Assembly (NCBI GenBank): GCA_963170055.1
Contig: CAUJGJ010000125.1
Location: forward strand, 2,060,901-2,124,900
Direction: 5' to 3'
Origin: Halisarca cf. caerulea
Lineage: Eukaryota > Porifera > Demospongiae > Chondrillida > Halisarcidae
DNA length: 64,000 nt
The notes below the pieces were generated by a model. The model was not told where the DNA came from. It saw only the letters and a list, made by a program, of their open reading frames with translations, and did not search any database. A program made the position numbers and the translations under genes. How positions within the stretch are numbered: position 1 is the stretch's first letter; each line of letters starts with the position of its first letter. This document shows, piece after piece, positions 24,642 through 36,600 of the stretch.

Positions 24642-25365
24642 TATATACTTGCGCATGCAAAGCTTTTAAATCATGGCTTTGAACTACACGTGGCATGCGC
24701 AGGCTTGAGCTTCTCTCCAAAGTTCTTCTGGCTGCAAAAGGATGGTAATTCATGGAACAGGGTCTGCCATACTTGCCACTGTGACAGTGACTGCTGAACT
24801 CCCACGTCATGGAGACAATACGGATAAGCAATAATGGAATTGTCTGGCACTGCTTTTTGGCCTGCATGACTGTTCCAAATTACCTGCCGTTCCAAATTAC
24901 CCCCTTCTGCCTTACTCGATGAAGTAACGACATAGTCCTGATACTTCCACATGAACTTACATCACTGAGGGGGAGCCAGGGCTTGTCGGGTGGTCCTGCC
25001 ATGCATATATAGTCATTGTCACAGTGTTATGTCAATAATTGTACTCAAGAAGACTAATAGTACATTGAAAGGGAAAATATTCATGCAGGACTGTGCTGAA
25101 AAGTGGTCCGGCCCCTGACCATGGTCTGACTAGCTGCAGTGCCGGACTCTGAGCAATCCTTGCAACATGCATCATGCATGCTGCCAATAATCCTTGCAAC
25201 ATGCATCATGCATGCTGCCAATAGACTCATGTTCGCAATAATTGCCGGTGCAATCCTTGCAACATGCATCATGCATGCTGCCAATTTTGCAATAGACTCA
25301 TGTTCGCAATAATTGCCACATGGGCTTAGGCGAGCCCCTCAGACGTAGTCTGAACTAGTAGCCTT
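24642..25365. repeat. Tandem 1.2-kb unit, copy 2, right part
   Basis: Resumes the unit interrupted at 21580 and runs to the GCGAGCCCC and TCAGAC-GTAG-TCTGA end. It has three rather than two copies of the TGCAACATGCATCATGCATG block (25160-25285). Confidence 0.83.
24671..24952 (-). CDS. Conserved small open frame in repeat unit, copy 2 (unknown)
   Basis: Minus-strand frame of 93 residues starting MWKYQDYVV, orthologous to those at 20405 and 25926. Relative to copy 1 it has a 3-base deletion (the Pro-Asp-Asn region) and two 6-base insertions (before Gln-Trp-Gln and near Lys-Pro-Ala), all keeping frame. No known domain. Confidence 0.33.
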   Translation of the reverse strand: MWKYQDYVVTSSSKAEGGNLERQVIWNSHAGQKAVPDNSIIAYPYCLHDVGVQQSLSQWQVWQTLFHELPSFCSQKNFGEKLKPAHATCSSKP

Positions 25366-25374
25366 CCAATAATT

Positions 25375-25469
25375 GGGGCGAGCCTAAGCGAGCCCCACAC
25401 TAACGGTTGGCGATCGAGAACGCCCACGCCTTCCGGCGCTACTTCCGTGGCTGTATATGTATGTATATT

Positions 25470-25502
<33 letters not shown>

Positions 25503-26537
25503 ATGTCAACTTTAGGCCCAGAAGGTACAACCGATCAAATCGATTTGTTCGGGCATGGGCTTCGTTCTGGACGACGAAACGACTTCCAAAGGATCGCCAG
25601 TCTCAGCGCCGAACTACAGACCTCTTCGAACGAACGCCAAAGCCCTCTTCTGAGGAACAAATGACGACATCCCGGTTGATCGATCGCGTCCATTCTACAG
25701 GCTGCCGTACGTTTCATAAACACTTTTAGACTTCGCAAATCCTTCGAAAACCTACTCCTAAAGTTCAAAAAGGTTTCGTAGATACTTCGGAGCCGCGGGA
25801 TTCGCGTTCAACAGCAGGGATCCTTCACTAAGCCGTGGCGTCTTTGATCTAGCTACGGGATGCACAAATCGCGATGATATCGCAGATTATCCGGTCTATG
25901 TACTTTCACAGGCAAAGCATTTCAATCATGGCTTTGAACTACACGTGGCAGGCTTAAGCTTCTCTCCAAAGTTCTTCTGACTGCAAAAGGATGGTAATTC
26001 ATGGAACAGGGTCTGCCATACTTGCCACAGTGACTGCTGAACTCCCACTTCATGGAGACAATATGGATGAGCAATAATGGAATAATTGTCTGGCACTGCT
26101 TTTTGGTCTGCATGACTGTTCCAAATTACCTGCCGTTCCAAATTACCCCCTTCTGCCTTACGTGATGAAGAAATGACATAGTTCTGATACTTCCACATGG
26201 ACTTGCAACACAGAGGGAGAGTCCGTGTCGAGGCTTGTAAGGTGGTCTGGCCATGCATAGTCATTGTCACGGTGTTATGTCAATAATTGTACTCAATAAG
26301 ACTAATAGAGTGTATTGAAAGGAAAATAATAATGTTCATGCAGGACTGTGCTGAAAAGTGGTCCGGCCCCCGACCATGGTCTGACTAGCTGCAGTGCCAG
26401 TGCAATCCTTGCAACATGCATCATGCATGCTGCCAATAATCCTTGCAACATGCATCATGCATGCTGCCAATAGACTCATGTTCGCAATGATTGCCACATG
26501 GGCTTAGGCAAGCCCCTTCAGACGTAGTCTGAACTAG
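25375..26537. repeat. Tandem 1.2-kb unit, copy 3
   Basis: Begins GGGGCGAGCCTAAGCGAGCC like copy 1 and ends at the TCAGAC-GTAG-TCTGAACTAG block. An AT microsatellite (25465-25503) has expanded near its start. The next repeat family starts directly at its end (26538). Confidence 0.83.
25926..26270 (-). CDS. Conserved small open frame in repeat unit, copy 3 (unknown)
   Basis: Minus-strand frame of 114 residues, longest of the three, with the same MWKYQNYVISSS, AHPYCLHE and HELPSFC blocks. The 5' extension (MTMTMHGQ) is not shared as an open ATG in copy 2. Possibly a degenerate transposon exon. Confidence 0.33.
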   Translation of the reverse strand: MTMTMHGQTTLQASTRTLPLCCKSMWKYQNYVISSSRKAEGGNLERQVIWNSHADQKAVPDNYSIIAHPYCLHEVGVQQSLWQVWQTLFHELPSFCSQKNFGEKLKPATCSSKP

Positions 26538-29045
26538 TTACCGAGCGGTTTAGCGAGGTTAACTGTTTCCGTCGCCAATGGGAGTCCAATCGAGGTCGCC
26601 CACGCATTTTGTAGGGTAAATATTCCACCTTTTGGCCCAGAACTGATATTTTCAACTCAAATTGCGGCTCCATTTCTACACTGATGAACACATCTATAAC
26701 ATACAGCTACTTGTATACGTGTGTACTATAAGATAAGCCTTAAACCATTTCGATCAGAGTATGGACAGTTCAGTAAAACGCGAAAGAATTTTCAAGTTTT
26801 GGCTTACTTGGCAGTCTCATTGTTCCGTTTGGAGGTCAATGCATCATCTTACAAGGCGTAGAGCATAAATATCTTGAAATTTTGTTAAGCGATTCTTAAA
26901 ATTCAATAAAGAAGAGGTAGGATTTTTGATTTTAGCGTTCGGGTCACTAAATACGTCTGCCATGATGGCAGCCATCTGCAATATGACGTAGCCTCGCTCA
27001 TTGCGCAAGCTCTATCACTCGCGGCGGCCAGACTCGATTATTCTCTTCAGTGCACAGTTCCCGTTTGTTATTTTCGTTCTTTTGGCGAAACTTCACTGTT
27101 TCATTGACATCTCGAGCGAACATGACCCTAAATGTGTTATACACGGCCCAAATACGCACTTCTGGTGTTGGAAGATCATTAGTTTCAAAGCGGCGTTCCA
27201 AGTTCGGATCGACAATATCTGATTATATCGCCGGTGAGTAAAATGTTCAGAAATGCTTCAGTTACGTACAGAGATTATTAGGAGAAGAGCTGTATGCCTA
27301 GCTATTTCAACTCTATAGGTAGTTTAGCTTAATAATAATATTTTGCTGGATGGGTCTATATAATATACTGAATGTCCGACTTGTAATGAGTATCTGTGGT
27401 CTGCCAAGTCATTTGTAAAAAGTAGTGATTTCATTGCAATCAAACAAGTGAAGCGAAAATCAAACAACCTGCAAACCATTTGAGAACCTACTAAAGTAAC
27501 CGGCCAATTCACATAATGAGTCAAATTGCTCACAGTGACAGTGAGTCACTATCCCATGCTCCGGAAGCTCTTGCGGTGACACCTACAGTTACTGTAACAA
27601 TTTCTGCAACAGTGCATCATGATATACCACAGTTGCTAACCAACAACGTGAACCAATTTCATGCATAGTAGCCTGTATCGCAACTGCAATCCAGCCACAT
27701 GAATACCTCAATTCCATGCACAAAAGGCATGCACTTTTAATTATACACAACAGATTGACTTCACGTACAGCATTATAGACAATTTTCATGAACAACAGGT
27801 CAAATGTCATAATAGTATTGAATGTTTAGCATGTAATGAAGTATGCATGGTCATCACATACTGCTGAATATTCAAATGAGTGTTTACATTGCATTATAGT
27901 AACAAAATAGTTCCAAAAACTTCTCATTGACAAAGCAACTGAACAATATGCATCCTGGACCAGTACCAGAATGCTTACAAATTTATTATAATTTTTACAA
28001 TATTTATGTATAATTTGACACTGCAGAAAATTGGTGGTCAATGTGGTTATAAAGAACAGTCATGTCCTTAGTCTATCACAAGACATGGCATTGCATACAT
28101 GATCACTTAATTCTTGTCTCAATGAATTGCCTCATGAAATCAATGTTACTCTTTAATAATAATGCAATAAAAGCGGTGTTCATCCAATTTTCTACATACA
28201 GCACTTAGTCTAGCTTACATTGCATCTGCATGTTCTTTATTATGCTATTGTAAAATATGAATGGTTGTGAGGTCTAATTGAACTCAAAGCTCTTTATAAA
28301 CAAAATTATAGGTGTCCCAACTTATTAATTTCTTCTGTCGAACTGTATCAGCAACTGATACATGTATTGGCCGGAATGCACGTCAATCTATATAATTGTC
28401 TTATGCTAACTCACAGATGACACATTCAATGAAAGTCAAAGCCACATGCATGCAATTGACACATGTAGATGATTGGTAATTTCACAAAACATAGTAAACT
28501 ATACTGAAATGGATGCAGATAAAATGTCCATGCAACATTCAGTATACACATTCAACTTAATTCCAATCTCAATCGAGGCAGTTTAGTACATGTTTACAGC
28601 TGTACAAAACTAAAACTGATTGTACTTTATCCCAAACTATGAAAAGCTGTACTAACATGGTACTTGTAAGAGACAAATCATCAAGTGAACTGAGCTATCA
28701 TGCACGATCCGAACATATGCATGAAGCAAATTATTGCAGAAGGTATCACAGTTCTAATTTAATGATAATTATTAAATATGAGTTATTTGGCTCACAGTCA
28801 GTCTCATATATATAGTCAGATCCTTAATTTGCAATTGGCTTCAAATGTTGTTGCATACCTTTCCTTTCATATAGGATCAAAGGGGTCAACTTTAGGTATG
28901 CATGAGAATCATTTCACCCACATTTAATCCCATGCAATTCAATGTCTATGTTAAGATTCCGTTTAGCGTAGTCTTGTTCCCAGGCCGGGAGCTGCATGGG
29001 TCTGGGAACTTTAGCGAGGTTCTGAACTTTGTTCACAACTAGTAA
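26538..29045 (+). repeat. Long non-autonomous repeat, copy 1 (about 2.5 kb)
   Basis: Starts TTACCGAGCGGTTTAGCGAG and ends GTTCTGAACTTTGTTCACAAC then TAGTAA. The same start and end flank 47747-50855. Shared internal blocks include TTCATTGCAATCAAACAA and the 'tagcctgt.tcgcaactg' segment. TTTAGCGAGGTT occurs in direct orientation at both ends. No open frame above ~75 residues and no recognised protein, so it would need proteins in trans. A splice-like CCG|GTGAGT at 27231 might be a relic exon end. Confidence 0.55.
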
Positions 29046-29135
29046 AATTTGTAAAGAATGACAGAACAGTCCATAGTTGTTTAATATCATGAGATTGATT
29101 AAATACAAATCAAAGAACAAAGATATTCTGACATC

Positions 29136-29747
29136 TCAAAGCCCTGCAGCGGCACATTGTACATCATATGGCTCGCTCCTCAATTTGGTGGCTGTTGATC
29201 TTGAGCCACGAATGCACATGATTGCTGCATGCAGTAGGCAGAAGCTCAATCGGCACTTGATGAAGTTGATCACCTTGCTGTATGGAGTGTTGCTCTTCTC
29301 TGCTAGCATTGTAGCCAGTCGCTTGTAGAAGATGGTCGATGTCTTTGCCATACTTCCTGTTGTCGACATCACCAGAAGGGTAAAGGTTGCTCTTTCAACT
29401 TCGATGACCCTTCTGTCATAGGCTCTTCTTTTCTCTTGCTCATGCTTCCTATATGTAGCTTCCAGTGTTGATTGTTGGTTTGATCGGGCGCATGGGTTAA
29501 AAACCCTTACATCTATAAATGTCCTCTCAAACCTTCCACCCCAGAAACCATAAGCTGCAATGTCAAGATGAGCGTTGTCTTGCTTGTTGGCCAAAGGAGG
29601 CAGGTTGCTACCAGGTGGCACAGGTTGTAAGTGTGGCTCAGTTGTTACTCCATTGCTGACTTCACACAACATTCTTGTGGTAATGTCTCGAACTTCGTTG
29701 TGTCGTATTGAGGGGAAACCAATTCTATCAGGTTCGGTGTAGGACAA
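29136..29747 (-). pseudogene. Retroelement relic: C-terminal endonuclease-like module of an RT polyprotein
   Basis: A 203-residue open frame with no ATG (it opens at TTG), reading GFPSIRHNEVRD, then LDIAAYGFWGGRFERTFIDV-RVFNP, YRKHEQEKRRAYDRRVIEVE and a C-terminal FIKCRLSFCLLHAAI-CIRGSR. I recognise these blocks from the C-terminal part of metazoan reverse-transcriptase proteins, where they look like a PD-(D/E)XK-type nuclease (LDIA and DVRV as metal-binding strands; inference). The RT domain is missing, so this is a 5'-truncated copy. It faces away from the RT relic at 30.4-31.6 kb. Confidence 0.6.
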
Positions 29748-29853
29748 CCCAATTCAGTGTATATAGGACAAGACATGGCATGATCTACACTGAATTGGGA
29801 ACCGCAACAGCAGTGAGCATTATAGCCTAGAATCCATGGTAACGCCTAAAGAG

Positions 29854-29941
29854 TAGTCTCGTTCCCAGCCCCACTTCCGGCCGCCTTTTTATTCTCGCTG
29901 AGAATAAAATGGCGGCCGGAAGTGGGCTGGGAACAAGACTA
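29854..29941. mobile_element. 88-bp foldback MITE with 9-bp target duplication
   Basis: Nearly perfect inverted repeat: TAGTCTCGTTCCCAGCC at the left and the matching GGCTGGGAACAAGACTA at the right, joined by a short hinge at CTCGCTGAG. CCTAAAGAG flanks it on both sides (29845-29853 and 29942-29950), a 9-base target duplication. A relative lies at 40602-40644. A 9-base duplication is typical of Mutator-like elements. Confidence 0.88.
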
Positions 29942-30100
29942 CCTAAAGAGTAGTTTTGAGGCACCAGTGCGCTAAGAGCGATTATTTCCGCAATCGACTT
30001 CCGCCATTCCCATCTTTTGTGCACGTGGTTGCAGCTAGCTAGACTACGACGTCTCGGACCCTTCCCATAGCGATTGTACAGAATAGTCTAGCATAGCCAG

Positions 30101-30300
30101 NNNNNNNNNNNNNNNNNNNNNNNNNNNNNNNNNNNNNNNNNNNNNNNNNNNNNNNNNNNNNNNNNNNNNNNNNNNNNNNNNNNNNNNNNNNNNNNNNNNN
30201 NNNNNNNNNNNNNNNNNNNNNNNNNNNNNNNNNNNNNNNNNNNNNNNNNNNNNNNNNNNNNNNNNNNNNNNNNNNNNNNNNNNNNNNNNNNNNNNNNNNN
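30101..30300. other. Assembly gap, 200 N
   Basis: A run of exactly 200 N; size is probably nominal. It separates two retroelement relics. Confidence 0.99.
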
Positions 30301-30368
30301 ACGAGGAGGCTAAAAGGTCGGATCATATATAGGGGGTCTATGGTCTGATCATAAATAGATATCTAGCA

Positions 30369-30446
30369 GATATTATGAGACACGTTTACCGAACCTGATA
30401 GTATGTAATAGTTATTTTAGGTTCGGTGAATGTGTCTCATAATATC
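30369..30446. repeat. 78-bp hairpin next to the N gap
   Basis: GATATTATGAGACAC-TTTACC at the left pairs with GGTGAATGTGTCTCATAATATC at the right; the stem includes ACCGAACCT and AGGTTCGGT. Probably a short inverted-repeat element or the end of one. ACCGAACCTGATAG also occurs beside the RT relic at 29736 (inverse strand). Confidence 0.8.
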
Positions 30447-30449
30447 CAC

Positions 30450-31560
30450 TGTCTGCAGAAGGTGAAACTCAGGAAGTCAGAGAAGTATGACCACATCATT
30501 GGGGACATGCAAGAAAGCCAGCCCAACCTCAGAATCACCTACCATACCTCGGAGGTTGGCACCCTTGGCCATTACCTGAGGACTACTAGGGATGCTATCC
30601 AAGCGGTATGCCACAATACCAAACTTGCCAAAAGGATTCTTGAAAAGGGAAACATGCAAAGACCACAATTACTTGCACCCAGAATATCTTCTGGGCGAGA
30701 TCCAACCCAACATGGGAGAAAGATCAAATCATGCTGAAGATCCCATATATGCTGATGATTCTGCTGCAGGTGGATCCATCAAAGGCCTCAAAGAGTGGTG
30801 GGACAGGCTGTAGGAACTTGGATTCACTCTGCATAAGGGGGCATTTAGAGATGCCCTAGCACTGAGGTATGGATGGCACCCTATAGGAATGGCTAATGCT
30901 TGTGTGGAAAGGCCAACAGTGTCCAACATGCCTTGAGTTGTACCAAAGGTGGACTACCAATACATTGTCATAATGATGTCCGAGATTTGGCTGCCTCCTT
31001 AATGGAAGAAGTAAGTCTGAGCACGGAGAAGGAGCCCATGCATGTTACAACCACTTAGTGGACAGTCTTTGCGTGGAGCTTCTGTCAACATTTAAGATGA
31101 AGGAAGGGTAGACATCAAATGTTGGGTTTTTGGATTTCTCACCAGGATGCATTTTTTCCAATGTTAGGGTGTTTAACCCTCTGGCATCCTCTAATTTCAA
31201 CCCCTCCATTGATGCTGCATTCAAGAAACATAAGCGGGCTGGGAAGAGTGTACGAGCAGAGAATCGGAGAGGTTGAACGTGGGAGCTTCACTCCATGCAC
31301 TGCATGGTGCATGTTCTCGGCATCAGGTGGAATGAGACCTACCACGGTTATTGCCTATATAGACTTGCAGCCTTGTTGGCTGACAAACAGGGCTTGCCAT
31401 ACAGTCAAGTGATCTGCTGGCTGAGGTGTCAGCTGTCATTCAGCTTACTGAGATCTGCCATTGCCGCAATCCGAGGAACACTATTAACCAAGTACCAAGA
31501 CAACAACTTCGCACACATAGATTTGGCCGTGGCGGAAGGACATGTTCCTTCCGCTTGACT
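30450..31560 (+). pseudogene. Reverse-transcriptase retroelement relic with YADD box
   Basis: Open pieces in several frames give, in order: KLRKSEKYDHIIGDM and EVGTLGHYLRTTRDAI (30460-30620); PIYADDSAAGGSIKGLKEWW (30740-30805), the RT catalytic Y-x-D-D box, cut by a TAG just after; ALALRYGWHP (30855-30885); then YEQRIGEVERGSFTP and LADKQGLPYSQVICWLRCQL with SFSLLRSAIAAIRG (31245-31480). The last blocks match the C-terminal module at 29136. Stops, frame changes and missing segments show it is dead. Lineage (R2/CRE-like with restriction-type endonuclease, or other) is not settled. Confidence 0.62.
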
Positions 31561-31816
31561 CTATACACTTTTAGTATCTAGTGGAATGCATGACAGTTCA
31601 TATTATAACATTACAATTTTCTTTGCTGCCACCACATTGTTATATGGCTTATCATTCTATACTCTATTTGATTGGTCTGTGCAATACTTTGTTAAGTGTG
31701 CATGTGCTACAAGTTAATGCATAAGTTTGAGCGAAAATCAAACTATATACTCGTTAAAAATTCACAGTCTGTTCACACTCCCAGCACTCATGCATGATTT
31801 ACGGGTACGGGTCTTA

Positions 31817-31904
31817 ACTACCTCAATACCTGATGTGGACTACCTCAATACCCGATGTGGACTACCTCAATACCCGATGTGGACTACCTCAATACCCGAT
31901 GTGG
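31817..31904. repeat. 22-bp minisatellite, four copies
   Basis: Four direct copies of ACTACCTCAATACCCGATGTGG at 31817, 31839, 31861 and 31883; only the first has T for C at one position. There are no spacers, so it is not a CRISPR array. Confidence 0.95.
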
Positions 31905-33602
31905 ACTTAAATTGATACATGCAAGGAACAGAGCGTTGTCCAAATTACTTCATCCAGTAGAATGGGGTTGTTTTTGGGAAGTCAGAATGACTTATGATGA
32001 AAATGGTTACCACCACGTGGTAATGAGTAAGAAGGATAAAGAATTATGATGCTCGTTATGATGATAAAGACAGCCACAGACGAGAAAGACAGGAACAGTG
32101 ACTGGGAGTTGAAGCAGCACTTTGACCAATGAGAAATGCAGAGGATGGTGGAAACCCTACGTGAATTAGCACCACTACCACCATACTGATTGAACAGTTT
32201 GCAAACTTTAAATTTAACCCTGTTTAGTATTCGAACTCCGGCCTTGCCTGGGGAGTATCCATCCTTCAACCCCAGTGTCCTAGACCATGCAGTGGTCACT
32301 GCCACCCAACTACTTTGCCAGGCTCTAAGGAACACCCCAACACAGCCCCAGGGCTGCCCAAGGGTTCCTATCGGTTAAACCTGTGTCCAAGGCTGGCCAG
32401 ATAACAGAAACATATAAGGGTACTGTAAGTAGGAACTCTTATCTGGCTATTTTGTATCTTACTATTGTACTTTTGATTATAGAAATGATGAGGTTTCTCC
32501 CCCTCTGCCATGTCGCCCTCCATTTTGAACGCCATCACAGTCATATATGGCTGCTATATTGCTGTTGTTTTGTCAGTTTTAGAGAGATATAATGAGATAC
32601 ATTTATGTACATTACATTATTATGCCATTGTTGTACTATAATTATGACATTGTAATAATAATGATTTCCACATCCTTCCAAATTCCAAGTTATTCAGTGA
32701 GGTTCTGAACTTCATTCACAACTAGCTTTTATCATGCATATTTGTTTATACGTATTTCTATAGTATAGACTCACATTAGTTTTATATACTCAATGACATG
32801 TGCAGTGTGTAAGATAATGCATTGCAACTCAACGATGTTCACGAGTATTGTGTGTTCAGATACGTATACATGTGTTTGTGTGTGTATACATGCATTACAA
32901 CAATGCTAAATAGTCCAGGATACAACAGATCACAGAATTGATATTTCCAGTGAGGAATCAAGGTTATTCTAGACAAGGGTATATTTTGACCCTGGGCTGT
33001 CCAATGCACATGAAATTAGCCTCCAACAACATGAATGAGTACTACTAAAGCCTTGGAAAACAAAAAGCAGCAATAAACATAAGGGTTTCTATCAAGAATG
33101 AAAAATTTATTGATATTGATAAAGAAATTCTCATGTTTACACTGAATCCATGTCGATCTAAAATAATTAAGTGTATACACAACTCATTAAGCTATAACTA
33201 CAGTTCAATTGTACATGGATGACATGGGATTATAATAGTTATAGCATATACTGCAAATATATTGCAAGGTAAATATATACCTAGTATGAAGTATGATCAA
33301 AATTATACGTGCATAAAATATGGGCTATCTGTTGTATTTCATGCAGTCGATATTCTTCATAAAGTTAGCACTGCAGACGTCAGCATTAATAATTGCATAC
33401 TACAACTGCATCAGAAAGTCAAAGGATTTGCTACACTACAATCAGCAATGTTCTAAATACATTCTAAATGCCTACAGCTTCAGACGAAGCACAATATCCA
33501 TGGCAACTTTCTACACCACTACTTGCCTTTCGAGATATAATAAGAAAATAGTTACTGCAACAATGGTGGTAGAGCGTGGTTCTTGGTAGAATAGCTGCTG
33601 TA
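31905..33602. other. No gene seen
   Basis: Between the RT relic and paralogue D. A GTGAGGTTCTGAACTTC-ATTCACAAC block (32697-32724) matches the 3' end of the long repeat family, so a truncated copy may end here. Other open frames are short and unremarkable. Confidence 0.4.
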
Positions 33603-36600
33603 TCAACTTCTAGTGAGTGAACCAACAACTGCAGCAGCTACAACAAGCTGAAAGACCACTGGCACAACAATGGCAATGATGATGGCAACCACACCACTGA
33701 CAATGCTAGTAATGCTCAGTGCAATGCTAATGCAAGAATTACCACGCGCACTGTGCTCATGGGGACTTGCTACAGCCTGAGGAAATAAACAATGTTCAAC
33801 TATTAAGTAGACAGCAACAAATCCAGTAATACCACTATAATAACATAATAATTTACATTCATAATTCATTCACAATGTAATAAATATTCTCAAATTTATG
33901 ATACACAACACAAAGAATTAATGCTAGTGAATTCAAACAAAAAATGTTTATTAGCAGATAATGTAAAAGCAATACCGAAACTTTCACAGTACTAAACTTT
34001 TGCGCTTTTCGCGGATCAGTGGCCATCTGCGAAAAGTACAATCCACGAAAATCAGCATTGTCGTCTTTCTTATGGAGTCAAAATGGCCGGAGGTACACGG
34101 ATTGCACAATATTCGTCAGAGCACCTTTGCTCCACTGACTAATTTCCATTATCGTGAGCGCACAGCAGCAACTTTCTAAAATTCATTTGTGTCGTCTTGC
34201 CATTCCAGACAATTTTCGTTCGTTTTACTACCGCTATATCAACCCTATGCTACTTCAACAAGAACTCTACACGAGATTCATCGGCTGCGGATGGTCAATC
34301 GTCGGATCCGATTTCCCTTCACTGGAGGACGTTTCACCTGGTTCTACCGCACAGGCAGTATGCGATGAACTCTCAAAAGACAGAAGCAATAAATTAACAG
34401 CAGCTATGTTGTTAATGTCGGCGGATTTCTTCATCAGTTGTCTCAGTGGCCATTTTTATTGAATAAATTATGCATGGGATGCTATGCTGTCTGCGAAATT
34501 TTCCTCAAAGTTGGCAACCGGGAAAGTTTAAACTGCGAAAATCCTCAAACTTTTGCAAACGCGAAAGTTTAGTACCGCAAAAGTTTCAGTCCATACGGTA
34601 ATCAAGTAAAAAACTGTAATAGGCATATAAAAGAAACCAAAACTGATAAAGTTAAAAATGTTATTTATTCATAACATCTGTCACTATGATAATGGCACAA
34701 TTATACAGCGATTTCATGCTGACACCCTTTATAGAACATGGGTGTCTAACTTACCGTAAGCTTATACTTAGCAACCTACGTATGTACGTATGATTTCAGG
34801 TAAATACCTCTCTGTAAGGTACTTGTAAGAGACCTAATGACATCTGTATGATGGACTCTTATGAACCTATCACATAATGTACCAATCACTTAAATGGCAT
34901 TGCTTACACCTTAACGATACATTTCAAAATGCTACGTTCAGTATAGGAAGACACTGTGGACTCTGTACACTTCAATCATAGCATTTTGTATCACTAATTT
35001 CTACCGAAAAGTGTTAATACTTCAGAATGTTTCTCTCTTAAAGAGAATCATATATTGTGGAGGGATCTAGTCTTAGTCTTGGCTTAGTGTCAAGAGTAAC
35101 AACTTTTAAGTTAAAAAAGTAACCTATGTGCCAATCTAGAGCCGCTATTTTTATTGTGCTAAAGTATCCTATCATAATGGAGATAGACCAATTCTTTGTT
35201 CGCACTATAATCTAGCGACCCGTGTGAAGAATTTACAGTGGACTTTCATAGGGTATTTATGACTGACTGTTCCTTGTTTGGATTGGGGCTGTGCTTGTTT
35301 TCAACGTCATCAATTGGTGGCTGGTTTCAATGCGTCATTGAGCATCTTTCAGATGACGTTGGCAACTTCACGTATCAAGAGAATGGGAAGAGAAGGCGAC
35401 TTTTTTGACGTTGGGCCTACGTACATGTGAGTAAAACGTCACAAAAACGGAAGTTTTGTTGAGGCTGAAGAAAAAGTCACTTCACCGGACCTCTAGATGC
35501 CTTTGAATCTCACTAAATCTTACTTCTATGGAATCCTAAGTTGTTTCAGTTTGTGAAAATTGTTCCGAGCATAGTGCTATAATTAAGTAGTTTCTCACCA
35601 TTTGACCATTTATGCTAAATTTTGGCTGTTTGAAGGGTGAAAAAACAGGTTTTTTTGGTAATAACTTTCTTATGGAAGATTATAACCTATATCCCAGAAT
35701 GATTTTCGGATAGCTCACAACTTGTTCTTACTTTCATGTTGTTTAATATGAATTGAGAGTGATTTAAATGTGCAGCCGAGCCAAAGTTTGTTTGAAACTG
35801 CTATGTATTCCCAGCTCGCTATCTTTCTTCAGACAATAGAAACAATCTCTAGTTTAGCATAATCATGTGTGGAATATATAGATCTTCCATCCTGTAAGAA
35901 AACTAAGCAAAACTCTTATCAGCTAAAAAGAAACAATAATTCATTATGCTATTTCAAGACGGCCATTTTTGTATTTTATTCCCAGTCGGTTGTACGTAAA
36001 TACCCTGTGTTTACCAACATTCCTAGTGTTTTTTGGTGGGAGACCTCAAAGGGGTTTCTTTCCGTTGGCTTGCGAAATGAAAGATTTAAGAAATTTGCCC
36101 GTACTTGGCTACGAGGCACCATCTTTAGTTTACAAATGAAAGCAGACAAATATACGGTTTCTCCTTTACAATCCTTTGTCCGGTAACTCCTCCTAGGAAA
36201 AGAAAGCGATCGCTTTATGGCCACTCTAGTTTATCGATACGATAATCAGAGAGTGTTACTAACTATATAGCGGAAAGCAGTCTCCTTGCAAAACGTGAGC
36301 GGCTAATTTCAACAATGTATGCATAATACCATGGATAATGGATTACGTAGGGAAAGGTATGGATTGGAAACACGTGACTTCTTACTATTGAATATAAATA
36401 TTGCACCTAATGTTCATACCCATGTCATGGTTGTGTACTTCTGGTGTGGTAGCTATATAATGCTATATGACAGATTGTACACTGTTGAAAACTGTATTAA
36501 ATCATGAACAATGGTTGTTCTTTTGTTATATCATGTTTCTTACAATCTAATTGCGAGTAACGTTCAAAAAGAATCTGCGAAGAAGACTATTTTGTTAGCT

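Noticed and set aside
27001..27241. Overlapping short frames on both strands with a GTGAGT at their end
   Set aside because: They lie inside the long non-autonomous repeat and are not conserved in the copy at 47747.
30039..30326. Open frame spanning the N gap
   Set aside because: It consists almost only of N; the same holds for three frames around 56251-56644.
31817..31904. CRISPR array
   Set aside because: The four 22-bp units are directly adjacent without spacers, in a eukaryotic genome.
35869..36186. 105-residue open frame in the intron of paralogue D
   Set aside because: No recognisable domain, no supporting context, and the opposite strand is also open over 82 residues.
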